A stretch of 64,000 nt of DNA from contig CM055113.1 in the NCBI GenBank assembly GCA_029204225.1, positions 10,380,364 to 10,444,363 of the forward strand, given 5' to 3'. The notes beneath the pieces were generated by a model. That model made no database searches, was not told the origin of the DNA, and worked only from the letters and a program-made list of their open reading frames with translations. Position 1 is the first letter of the stretch. Each line of letters opens with the position of its first letter. This DNA comes from Diphasiastrum complanatum. Taxonomy: Eukaryota > Streptophyta > Lycopodiopsida > Lycopodiales > Lycopodiaceae. Of this stretch, positions 49,720-61,800 are shown one piece after another. A program made the position numbers and the translations under genes.

Positions 49720-52700
49720 GCTAAGATGCAGTCTTGGATGGGATTGGAGGCAAGGCCTACATCAGATTGGAAGGAGTAGCACTTGGATTAGCATCCCGGA
49801 GTGGAGTGTTGTTTTCTCAAGAGGAATCGGTGTTGGATTCACTAATTGTGAAATGAAGCATGTTTGCCAAAAGTGGTGGTAGAGTGACTTTCCACTAGTT
49901 TTTTGGTTGTAAGTATTGCTTCTAATTGGTGTTTGATTCATTTCCTATTTCTTGGTTGCTTGAGAACTCCTATCGGATGTGGAATGGTTGACTTGTTGCT
50001 GGATTTTGCTTATTAATAGAGGTTTTAATGACATGCAAAAGTCCAGAATGTTATGATGGGGATTCATGTTGTTTCAGCTTCGTTTATTGATAAATTGATT
50101 TGTCCAGAAGCATAAATAGGTTTATAGCTGAGAACATATTGAATCTAACAAACTGCATGTTGAGGGTTGTGAATTTATTTACACTAATCCTCCTGTGAAA
50201 TCTGCAGTCTGTAAAACATAAGCTCGCTGGTTTGATTGGAATCTTTTGGTGATCCGATTGAAGTTGACAGTTGCTGAAAAACAACTATAGCAGATTATGG
50301 CAGACCATTTGAGAAGCTAGAAGGCAGATGGTGGTCGCTGATTTGACCCGGCTGTATTGATCCCTCTCAATTGTGTATTTCGACTGTCAACAGAAGGGGA
50401 AGAGTCATGTGGTGAGTGCATGGTGTTGCAAAGATTATGTTGGACGATGGAAGTGCATTGCAGTGCAGCCATGTATGAAACCACGAAGATCTGTAACATG
50501 TCTCACAAAAGGAGGATTCCTGATCATGCGGGATCGTGAGGAGAGGGGGAACAAATCTAGCATCCTGCTTTCTGGATGAGAAAAGGCTGTGGGCAGGGAA
50601 GAGCCCAAACATCCATTGCGGCTGTAGCCGCAGTAAATCTGATTTTTAACTCTTGTTTGAGAGAGTTTAGGGTTTTTGGAGAGGGCCATCCTATTTTCCC
50701 TAAGGTTAAAAAACGAAAAAAGAAAAAGCCATGTGAAGACTTTGATAGGTTTTGCATGAAGCTATGGCATGGTTGCTCAAGCTATAAAAGTAATTGACTC
50801 TTTTCGCAAGCATGACTTTTGGGTTGTTTGCATGACGATTTGGAGATGTCATGATGATTTGGAGTTGTCCAAGTTTTGCATGGCGATGGGTCTAGTATGG
50901 AACTATCCCGGAATGGTTAGTAACTTAATGGTGAAACCTATGGATGGTCCAATTGGACATTTTTTTTACCCAATTCGATGGTCTAATTACCAGTTTATTA
51001 GTTTGAGTAACAATGTTAAAGAGCTAAGCTAAATTTTATTGATTTTTTCCTTTCCTATCAGTAAGTCTTTATGACCCACTTCAAGATTGTACGTCTCTGA
51101 TTGATGTGAATCAAGGAAAACTTATTAAAGGTGAATTTAAGTTGTGGTTAAGTTGAAATGGCCAGTAAAATGAATAGTAGTGAAAACTCCTTATTCAACA
51201 AAGATATTTGGCTGAACAATATGGTAGAGTGTACCAAAGTCTTGAGGATTTCCTATTCATGTAATTTCATCTTTTACAACTTAAATAATAAACTTTAACA
51301 GAATAATGATAAAACCAATGAAGTGAATAGGAAAAACGATTCGTCATTTATTGTGTCTAAAGAAATTTCTCGTGCCTTAGCAATTGAAGTTTTTGGGTGA
51401 CCGAAAAATCTAAGGGTGGAAGATAAAATGACACCTGAAATAGTAAATGAGTTCGTGTTATGTAATTGGAATTTCTTTGAAATTTTTGTAGGTTGCATAA
51501 TACCAGTTATGGACTAATTCCATTGTAATAATAGGAATTAATAAACTGATTCTATTTCCAGTTAGATCCTATGGTGAATTTAAAAGATCAGACTAGTACT
51601 GTTTCACATACTAGTAGATGATTATTGATGAAATTGTTTCTGACTTTTTCCTACAATAGTTAATTTTTTTAAAACATTTACTCATGTCGTTACGTATACA
51701 AGAGATAATATCCTATAGTGATTATAGGACAGCTAGAAGATCAGTGGATCTCTAGAATATCAGATAAGACGATTCAGGATTTCCTGGAAGGAAAAACTGA
51801 TGGTATGGGACATCGGTAGTTTTGAAAAGGGAATTCTATGATTGTAAAGATATGATGATCAATGGTTGTTTAGTACCTACCTAGTCACGATATGGGAAAA
51901 AAGAAAACCATTCGATCAAATGTGGGGTGTTTTGGAAAATTTTGAGGTTTAATCTAGATCCCAATGTGGTATCTCATTGTTTACAAAATTAGAGGCCCTC
52001 AAATCTATTTCTCACTTTCTTAATTAATCCTTTACTTCTTAGTAATTTCTCGAATATGGACATCAGACTGGTTATATGATTCTTTCCAGCATGAAGTTAT
52101 TCTTCTGAAAGACTGTTATGTCATATAAATTACTACTTGTGTGAATAGACTTGGAATTCAGATAAATTCTAAGGTTAAAATGTTTCAGTTTCTTAAACCA
52201 TGGAATATCTTTGTTGCATAAATGGATTTCGATGGAATAGTAGTTTCTATCACTCAGAGTGAAAAAATATGAAGGAAAAGTCCTGTGTGTAATAGGGTGA
52301 ATTCTTTAGTGGAAGCACTTATATTGACTTTTCTAGGATTTAGATATTTTCGTATATCATCTTTCCAGTTAACTTTTATGGAAATTTATAATTTCTTTAA
52401 AAGGAGGGGTGAAGTGGTGGGATAAAATTCTATTAGGGAATCTGTTGGTTGCATAGCTTTCAGAAGATAACCAGCTAGGGTATAGAAATGAGATTGGATC
52501 TTAAAGGAATTTTGGATAGATTCAGAGTAAGATTCGTAATTGGAACTCTTCGAATAAGAGAAATTCTCTAGAGATTGTGTGGACAATCTGAAACTAGAAC
52601 AAGTTTGATATTTGAATCATTATCTATAAGTAGTACAGTGAAAGGTCAAAGGTTACTAATTCAATTTTGATTGGAATAGAAGTAACTTTGATAAGGATAT

Positions 52701-54300
52701 AAGTCTGAGAGTTCTGTATTGGATCAACCTAATCTTAGTTTAGTACTAGGATCAGTGAGGGGTTGGTTGAGTGGAAGAAATTATGTAATTAGAAGTAAGT
52801 TGGATTGGAAAACTGTTGAGAGTGAATGTTATTTGTCTTAGAGATTTTTTTAATATGTTATTTACTCCTGAGAAATAGAAAATATTTTGTAGCTGAGTTA
52901 CAAGATCTCAGTGAGATATGTGAGTAACATATGTGGGTTCTGGAAGAATCTGCCAGATAAAAATGTGTTTATGTACTGGGTCATAGTGAGATTATTCACA
53001 TATGTGCACGATTAATCTTGTATGAATCTACTGCGTATTCCTGGTTACTAGGGTTATTTGGTGCACTTAACCTAGTCGATGAACATGAACATATGATCAA
53101 GTATTGTTTTGACAGATACTTGCAGAGTTAACATATCTTTGGATTGGAGATTTAAGGATTAACCTATAAATGGTTTGGATGAGAATCTAAATGTGGTGTC
53201 ATACTAGTATAATTGAGATCTGCACCTAGACATTTGAGATTTCTAGATCATTGACAATTAATTTGAGTAGTTGATTACTCCAGAGTGAAGTTAATTGGTA
53301 AAATGATCAGTGTGATGTGGATTCACCAGAAACTGATGGTTTTGATTTATATTGCTTGTAAAATGCATGATTAGTGAATCATTTGGGTTCATTAGTTAAA
53401 ATTATGTGCATTGGATATACAGAATTCTTGGAATAGAGTATTCCTTAGTTAAGGAACAGACTCAGTTCATAAGTGATTTTCTCCCAGAGTGCTCAATTGG
53501 ATAACAAATCATAATGAATCCAAGAATAATATCTGAATTGATATTCAGCAGGACTTTGGGTATCTAGATTTGATTCTAGATTGTAATCTAAAGTTTTTGT
53601 AGTTGAAGATGATTGTCATCTTGGTATCGTTCAATCTTTAATTACCAATGGTTTCTAGACCTTAAATCTTGCACTTCAATTAAAGAATCATGTTTTGGAA
53701 GTATTTCTAAATCTTGTATTTTTTTAATAGAAAGATTTTGGAATGACTCTTACTTTTCCTGAGTTATGTTAGACATGTACTCCAGTATCCTGTAAATGAT
53801 TAAGTATGATTTTGGATTCCAGTGAATTATGATTAACGAATCATATGAATCTAAATATTTATGGTTGACCGATCATAAATAGATACTTAATTATTGTCAA
53901 AGGATTATAAAGAATTTTTATGATTCTTAAGCATGACAATTAAAGTCTTGGTATGTTAATTGAGTAAGAATTCAGATCAGTGTTTTGAATCTCTTTACTC
54001 TAGTATTTTAATTGAGAACCTATGGATCTCACAGACATTATCTTATTTATCTAGTGGATGTTATTCTACTATACTATATGGTCTGCAGATGCTTGAGTAC
54101 AGTTTTTTTTTCTTTTGATTGGATCTCCAGTTATTATAGGAGACAGACAGTCTATTAAGATGAATGAATGCTATTTTCTTCTAGAAACATGAGCATTTAA
54201 CTCAAAATTGCATATGGGATACTTAGTGTTGAGTTTTAATCATTCTATATCTTAATGATTCTCCTAGAAATTCTAATTGGATGAATTATTTGCATTCAAG
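49720..54300. other. Decayed sequence downstream of the LTR, no recognisable coding
   Basis: About 4.6 kb, AT-rich and almost free of ORFs above 60 codons beyond 51,500. It should contain the interior of the element whose 5' LTR is at 49226, but I could not recognise gag or pol motifs. The short frames at 50300-50800 lack known motifs. Confidence 0.45.
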
Positions 54301-55430
54301 ATCCACGCAGTGCGTTGGCGTGAGAGAAATATAGTTCTCCCACGAATAGATGTCTCGCTTACTAGCAGACTTGTGGATCTCTATGGATCCTGATCACAGA
54401 ACCTGTCTCGCACGCAGACGACTTCTTGTATGTGTTTCGTCTTGATTGCTTACTAGCATCAGACTACTTCATCTGTATTGTCACATGTGTCAAGTATCAT
54501 CCAGCAAATATATAGTCGTTCTATGTAACTTTTAAGATTAGAGTGACTAAACATCTATAACTAATCTAAAAGTTACAAGAGTGGCAGATTAGCCACGACC
54601 TAGAGTGTATCTGCTGACGTCATGCCATCAGATTATATATTTGTACTTCTGGGTACTTGCATGATCTTTGTTGGTACTTCGTCTCCGTCGTCTGACTTTC
54701 TCGTGTTGGACCTCAAAAGATTCTCGTTCGCGAATCTTTCGTGCTTGTGTCTTTTTGTCAGATGTTTGCAAAACTTTCATGCTTCGTGTCTCTTGACTTT
54801 CGTGTTTGCGAACATCTTCGTCAGGCAGAGGGTTGAAAGCTAGCAAAGCTTCAGATTTGTCACTCGAATGGGAGACGGCTCAAAAATCTTCATTTTTGTG
54901 TTCGTCCTCTGCTCCCTCTGTCATTGGTGGTAGGTCATAGTACCGTCTCTCCATAACTTCGTAGCTGACAGGATTGTCGTTGGCCATTGTCCTGCTCTCA
55001 TCAAATCTGACATCTCTCACTGTCTTCACAGTGTTCGTGTCTGGCATGTAGACTGGTTGTGTTCGAGATGCTGACCTCTGCTATCGCTCCATGTTGTCTT
55101 GCTTGGTAAAGTGTCATTGAGTTCATGTGGCATAGTCTTTTGTGCCATAGAGTGTCTGGCGAGTCATTATGAGTCTGATGCACCTGATCTGCAGGTAGGC
55201 GTACCTTCAGATGATATAGGTTTTTTTTTCCTTTTGACTTGAGCGATTAGAGTACTGGTACTGGCATCAATCACGTTGCATGCTTCATCAAAAAATGTTA
55301 CACGCATCCCTACATCTGCTATTCTTGCTACAGAGAGCAAGTCCTGTTGCAGTGTAGGCACGAACAGAACGTCTTTGAGTCGTCTCTCTCTGTCGTTGGT
55401 GTTGAGCCACAGTGAACCAATACCGTTCAC
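54300..55430 (-). pseudogene. Ty1/copia fragment (protease end to integrase C-terminus)
   Basis: On the minus strand: DVLFVPTLQQDLLSVARIAD (the usual segment after the protease), then LWHKRLCHMN (GAG-pre-integrase), then near 55010-54900 VRDVRFDES and YEVMERRYYDLPPMTEG (end of integrase, linker to RT). Most of the integrase core is deleted. 54300-54650 may be LTR-like. The fragment abuts TIR copy D at 55434. Confidence 0.65.
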
Positions 55431-55433
55431 TTG

Positions 55434-55685
55434 ATTTTATGGCTGAAATTTTTTTTAGAGAATCAATGGTCAAACTAGCGTTTTGCCTCTTAGAAGTACA
55501 GTAGATGAGGCAAAAACAGATCTTATTTTCAATAGCTATCTGGTTGTCATTTGCTCTGGTTTTCAATAAATGTTAATCCAACAGTTTGGGCTATCAATTG
55601 TATGGATGATGATCACTATTGCAATCGTTTCACTGGAGATGTGAGTGCAATGTGCATACAGTTCGGGGCATAAATATTGGGCCCT
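55434..55685 (+). mobile_element. TIR element family 'GATTCGC', copy D (internal fragment)
   Basis: Matches the central body from ATTTTATGGCTGAAATTTTT to CATAAATATTGGGCCCTACC. Both termini are missing. It lies exactly between the copia fragment and the hAT fragment. Confidence 0.8.
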
Positions 55686-56510
55686 ACCTTTTTGACAACA
55701 TTTACTAAACAGAGATTAGTCCCATGTGCAACAGAATGCAATGATGTCAAAAAAGGACAATTTCTTTTCAATAGAGTGGCAACACCAGGTTATGAACCTA
55801 TCATAACGGAAGCACCATCCGAACCAAAACTCACACAATTTATCAATGACAAATCAACCTCCTTCAGTGATTCTATCAATATGTCATGCAAACCTGTCCA
55901 TGTCTCATTCTTTACGTTGCACAATCCAAAATAAGCAACTCTAGGAGAATGATCTTGAATGAAAGAGACATATACAATCAAATGCTTTTCAGTAGTCAAA
56001 TTAGTCGATTCATCTGTCATGATACCAAAGAACCTATTTGATTTGACTTGTAATGTAAGAGTATCTCTCAAAGACCTACTAATGTATTTAAGAAATAGTG
56101 CACAAAACTTATCATATTGATAAAGGTCACAAGGGACATCTAGTGTGTCACAAATACGTAAAAGAATCAATGTCTTTGGGTATTTCACAAAAGCAAGATT
56201 TTCTTCAGCAATAAAATATGCAAATTTGAATAAAATTGACACTGAATTATCAATCACAAGACTTTGCTAACATATACCCCCTTCTATAGATTTTTTTATA
56301 TCAACAACGGCCCATGCAATAGTTTTATGTGTAGCAGATTTTGCATGGTTTTTTCTCGCACTAAGTTGAATATTAACTAAGCCCTTAAGACCAAATTCAC
56401 TTCGACTGTGGGATTTTTCACAATAGTTACAAAACATACGACCGATTAGGCCTTTTAGGAACTTTATGAAATTTTCATGCAGCACAAAGAAATGGAAGAT
56501 TTGGGTAACA
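55686..56510 (-). pseudogene. ZNF862/ZMYM-like hAT transposase fragment with TTF-type finger
   Basis: On the minus strand: MFCNYCEKSHSRSEFGLKGL, then NIQLSARKNHAKSATH (a C2-H2 finger of the ZNF862/TTF type), then FFGIMTDESTNLTTEKHLIV, YVSFI, GLHDILIESL and VSFGSDGASVMIG, continuing GVATLLK and LHSVAHGTNLCL. This order is that of ZNF862/ZMYM-like hAT proteins, which I know best from animals. One stop (about 56,262) and another near 55,788 break it. The C-terminal half is absent. Confidence 0.75.
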
Positions 56511-56517
56511 AAAAAAG

Positions 56518-58561
56518 TTATAAGAATGAAAGAGGACAAGCGTTATATGTTTCCACTGGAGAATGGACTTCATTTAATAGCAATTTCAAATACAACTTCT
56601 TGCAAACAAATACAAAATCGTTTGAGCATTTATCCACATATGAAATGACAAAACGTATATGAAACTGAAGAAGAACTACTTCATTAGAAAATGAAGTATG
56701 AGTATTAGATGGGACAAATGAGACTTTTTCCAAACTCAAAGTTACATAATTTAGAACTTTAGCTTTCCATTTTGATAACAAACCATGGATTCCAAAAGAT
56801 TTTTCAATATGGTAAATGAACTTATTATTACTCGTAGTTCTAGATTTTAACAAGCAAGCATCTATTGAAAGCGGAGGACGAAATTTAGTGCCTTCAGAAA
56901 AGGACTCTTTCAAAAACAATGAGGGAATGATTAATCAATATGTAGGAACAATATGACCTAAATAAGGATCACAAAATTTCGAATAAAAGGAGTCACCACA
57001 AGAACAAGGCCCAACTTTTTCTTTTCTGAAAGATTCCGACCAATATCAGCATCATTAAAGGCTTTGTCCTATAGTTTTCACATATTTCCAAGCAACCATT
57101 GGATGATTCCAAATTTTCTAAGAAGGAAGAGCATTCATAACTACAAGCTTTCTAAGAATAGAGCTCAAACTAATTTTGTCAAGATCAGGCAAAGTAAAAA
57201 TTGTGATGAGTAGATCTTTACTAGAGGTAAAAAGTTTAGTTTTAACATTAGCTTTGGAATTTATAAAGCGACTTAAGAGTTTTAAGTTGATAAAAGTGAG
57301 AATGTGAAATACCAAGATCTTGACAAGACATTATCTAAAGTATAAAGCAACTGAAACAGGTTCTTAGGATTGTATCTATGAAACATATCGAGGGGGAACT
57401 TACCCAAAGACATAACACGATCCAAATAAAGTAACCTCCTTATGTAATCTCTATAAGCAAACGTTCTAGAGACAACGTTATTACTAGGGGGCAAAAAGTT
57501 ACGAGTATTAAAAGTAGGACGAGGAGAAGAAAGTGGAGGAGAAGGTGTGATCACAACTTGAGGAATGTAGCAACTTGGAGGAGGGGCTCCATGATGTGAT
57601 ATAGGTTTCCAAACTTTCAGATCATTGCGAACGTAAGGTGTAATGTTTTTAGGTTAGAGTGGGTTCTCCACAACATGGAAGTTTTTTTTGGCAAAGTTTC
57701 TACTTTTTCGTAACTTGGACTTACCCTCAAGATTATAATCTCTAGGAAAAAAGGACTGGAGAGTTCTCATCCAAAAAAGTTCACGAAGCCATGCTACCTT
57801 GAAAAACTCTTTAGAATTAGAAAAGTTTCCAGTGATGTGCTCAATGGGAAAGACCCGAAAAGACTCAAAACCACATTTGGCGATAGCAGTATACAAAGGT
57901 TTTAACTCCTCTTTAGGAAACTTAGAGCTATGTACTCTTCTAGCTTCTCGAACATGTTCTTAAAAACGTACAAAAGCAGAATGACAAGTTTGGCCAACAT
58001 AAACCATACTACTACTTCGTATGTCATAAATGACATCAATTACTTGGGTGGTATGGATTGGACTAAGAGGCATAGAAGTATGCACATGTTTTTCTTTAAG
58101 ACGTCTAAGGCGATTCAAAATTCTGATATGGTTAATCGTATAATGAGTAAAAACAAGCAAAGACTTAAAAATAGACCATTTCATCGGGCCTTTTCCAAAA
58201 TTATGAAGTTTATTTAAATTACATCTAGACAAAAAGTAAAACCTTTCTCTATGATTTGTACCATTTCTACTACCAAACCAAAGGGGTAAAGGGATGGAAG
58301 AGCAAACCTCTGAAGTGTTGATAATAGAAGAGCCATAGATTATATTTTGAGTAGTCAGGCAATTGTTTAAGACCAAGCCCTCCTGAAGGCTATTGCTTCA
58401 AGGTCAAAATTAGTACTGACCACACCCCTCATTTGTTTAACGGGGCTGTTGTAAAGCGGTGAGGTACCTAAATAGGTCCGCCGGTTACAAACGGTTTCAT
58501 AATAATGTCTGCGATGAACAAACTCCAGTTTCATGACCATTTTTTGTTTATAAAGCAACAC
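56518..58561 (-). mobile_element. Penelope-like retroelement fragment with N-terminal GIY-YIG endonuclease
   Basis: Order on the minus strand: GIY-YIG endonuclease (58376-57654), linker, a Cys-rich motif GPCSCGDSFYSKFCDPYLGH near 57010-56950, a TKFRPPLSIDACLLKSRT segment (about 56880), and VDKCSNDFVFVCKKLYLKLL near 56630 leading to VETY. The last matches the entry of Penelope-like RTs (D-K-x-x-N, then C-K-x-Y). Canonical Penelope elements carry the endonuclease after RT; here it is before, as in the permuted Naiad/Chlamys-type clades. The RT core is lost where the hAT fragment begins (about 56,515). Several frameshifts. Confidence 0.7.
57654..58376 (-). pseudogene. GIY-YIG endonuclease domain of the Penelope-like element
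   Basis: Reads VIYDIRSSSMVYVGQTCHSA then FVRF, one in-frame TAA (about 57957), EHVREARR, LYTAIAKCGFESFRVFPIEH, LRELFWMRTLQ and YNLEG. These correspond to the GIY..YIG pair (here IYD..YVG), the catalytic Arg region, the conserved LYxAIxKxG strand, the metal-binding Glu (RELFWM) and the final Asn (YNLEG). Apart from the single stop the frame is continuous, so decay is modest. Confidence 0.8.
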
Positions 58562-58892
58562 TACTACTTTCTAATTACTCCTTTGTGCTAGGAAAAAAAC
58601 AATTAGAGCATGCAATATACAATTGTTTTGGTCAACAAAATTGTCCGAGCAACCCTAAGATATTGAAATGCAGTGCATAGGTTCTCAAACCATCATCATG
58701 GCAAGCATGACATACAAACAATGACGGAATAATGAGGCGGCAGACTATTATTTAACTGCTTCAAAGAATAACCTCCTCATGCTAGTCTCATCTAAGTGTT
58801 GAGTCTATGACAATGGGGTCTTATCTTACACAGAGAAAGTAAAGTGCGAGTCGCTTCTTGTGGAACCATATGAACATGTTCTTACCCTTGCT
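58562..58892. other. Spacer between the Penelope-like fragment and the TPR gene 3' end
   Basis: No coding sequence seen. It should contain the 3' UTR of the TPR gene (stop at 58893-58895). Confidence 0.5.
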
Positions 58893-61800
58893 CTAAAATT
58901 GTTTTTTTCTTTTCCGGTCAAAGGAGTTCATCTCTCTATTTGATACTTTCTCCAATACCCGCTTAGCATCTTCAAGTTCACTTCTTGCAACTTCACCTTG
59001 ATTTTCCCATTCATTGACAATCTGCTTTTGGTACTCAATAGCTAAATCATGTCTACAAAAATGTATCAAAAAAAAGTAATGACATATTAGAGTTAATCAA
59101 TCAAAACTCTCATAGGTGCAACAAAATCCAACCCAAAACACTACTTTCAACTAGACGTTTTCTAAAATAATCAGCATGCATTGCCTCATCAAGCAAGGAC
59201 CAAATTGGGAGGAGCATCGCCTATCGAACCAAGCAAGTTCATCGTCTTTATGAGCCTAGAAAGGAGCTCTCCATTCACATTTCTTGCTCAAATAAGGACT
59301 CAAAGGGAACATCATGAAACTCATTATAAATGGTGCATGAAAAATCCTCCAAATTAGCTTCTAACTTCTTGTCCTTTCGCTGTTATAGAAATTAGCAGCA
59401 TTAGAATCCCTACTAGATTCTCATAGGCAAGAAATAACATTCCTCTTTTGAGGAACTCCTGCTCTTTGCCATGAAAAGATGACCATTTGAATTTTGCACC
59501 TTGCAAAACATCCATAACATGTGCACCATAGAATCTGAGAACCGTGTACGGTTCACCACAGTTCTCAGAACCGTACAGTGAACCGTACGGTTCACAAAAA
59601 TAATTAGGATGAACCGTACTAATTAATGAATTAATTTTTTGTGCCTACCCCCAAAAGCAGCCTAAAAATATGCAAAAAAAAGGCCAAAAAAAGTGTCTGT
59701 GAAATCTGTGTCTGAAATCTGTGACTCTGTGTCTGTAAAATGAATCTGTGAAATGAGAAATCTATGTCTGTGAAATCTGTCAAACTATTTAAGTCTGTCC
59801 AAATAGTGAAATGTGAAATCTGTGTCTGTGAAATGAATCTGTGAAATGAGAAATCTGAGGGCCATTTGGAATTAATTAATTAATTGATTAAGTAGACGAA
59901 CCGTACCACGGTTCACCCCACGGTTCCCAGGACCCACGGTTCTATGTGCACTTTGAACATGAACAAAGTTATGCATAGGTATGTGTTACACCATTCTTCC
60001 CGAATAAAACTAGCGTCAACAAAATTGATACCCAAATGTTGTTCACAGCCTTCTTGCAGCAAATTTCAGCAACAAGCAACCTCCGAGGTTTGTGTGGCCA
60101 TTCACAAACTGGATGAGAAATGCGTAAGTGAATGCTGAACTACTCCTTGAGCGTTAGATTGACTCATATTTAACCAATCTCAACCTGCCAAAGGAATCAC
60201 GTACACCCACTAAAAAGTTGAAGTTTATAATCTAGAAAACGACTGTTTTCTTAAACTTCGGTGTAAAGCATTCTTCTGCGCTTTCACCTTATTCCTTACA
60301 GATCAGGATGTCACGGTGAGAGCCTTATGAGTTCTTGCATGCGGATCAAAAAGCAAAAAAGCAAAAATAAAATGTGGATACAGTCATCACAGGTACATAT
60401 TGAGATACTTTTCTAATCAAGATGAAATCAAGAATGTCATCAATGTCTTACCTCCCTACTGCAGCATAGGCATTGACAAGGTTGTGGATCACCGAGAGAG
60501 TGTCTGGATGGCCCTGTCCAGAGGTGTTACTCATTATCACTTTTGCTCTCTCTAAAAAGTCTACAGCAGCTGAATATTTTTCTAGCTCAAGGTGAGCAAC
60601 ACCTATCTGGTTCAGAACACGTGCAACAGTCTGATGCTGCTTGCCAAAAATATTCTGCAATTGCTCTACAGACCTCTCCAAGTAAGGAAGACCCTCTTCA
60701 AGTTTCCCAAGAAAAAATAGCTGCATCCCTATGTGTGCCTGGGCATCAGCTACTTCATCCAACTCATCTGATGTCTGCTCAAAAAGAGTAAGTGCTTGCT
60801 TCAGAACTTCGATGGATTTTTCAAGCTCATTCATGGTCTCGTGCACAGATGCAAGTTCCACTAGGCCTTTTCCTGCTGCCAAGAGGTCAGTATCACCGCA
60901 GCTAGTGAAGATCTCATGGGCTACGCCACAATGTTGCTTTGCTTCATCCACCTTCTTTTGCTGGTAGTAAGACTTGGCAAGGTTGACATGGACCATAGCA
61001 CGGATGGGATCATTTTCTGGTATCTGTTTTATAACAGCCAGTAGAGTAGCTATGGAGTCCTCATACCTTTCAAGAGAGATTTGGGCATCAGCTATCGAAA
61101 TATCAAGGGCAGAAACCTCATCCACGTTATTCTGGATGAAAAACTTTCGTGAAATCTGGAGTTGTTCCAGCGCCTTTTCGTGCTCATTTAGCCCCACAAA
61201 AATGACGGACAGAAGCTGCCGATCACGGGCTTCTTCTAGAGATGCTTCCCCGTAACTTAATTTGTGTATCTGGACTGCTCTTTCCATAAGGTGCTGGGCC
61301 TCTGAAAAGCGCAGTGCATCACTGCAAGCCTCGGCTGCCCTCCTAAAACTGCTCGCCAACTGTGGATCATCGTGTTCAAGAAGAGCTTCCTGAATTTCCA
61401 ACCCATCACAGAAATTTTGGACAGCTTCACTATGCTTTCCCAATGCTACGTTGGTACTTCCCATTTGCGAGAGCACTGCGTATTTGAATGGATCTACATG
61501 CTTCCCTTGCTGCTCCTTCTTCTCAAAAAACAGCAAAGCTCTTTTTAAATTATCCAAGCTAACTTCTAGCTTTCCTAGCTTGAAGTAGGCAGTTCCGATC
61601 AAATGTAAAGACATTCCAAGGTGCAGAGAATCATCGTTCACAACCCCAAATATTTTCAATGCCTGCTGCGCGTGGTGCAAGATCTTCTCGGGGTCTTCAT
61701 CAATTAGGTCATATTCTTGAGCTAATCTTAATGAGGCTATGCCAATTCTTGGATCATCAGGATCGGCTGCCTGCAAAGCTCGCAATCCTTCCTCGAGTTC

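Noticed and set aside
50367-50797. Cluster of short ORFs on both strands near 50.4-50.8 kb as a first exon of CK2
   Set aside because: None has a transit-peptide-like N-terminus with a donor in the right phase that I could confirm.
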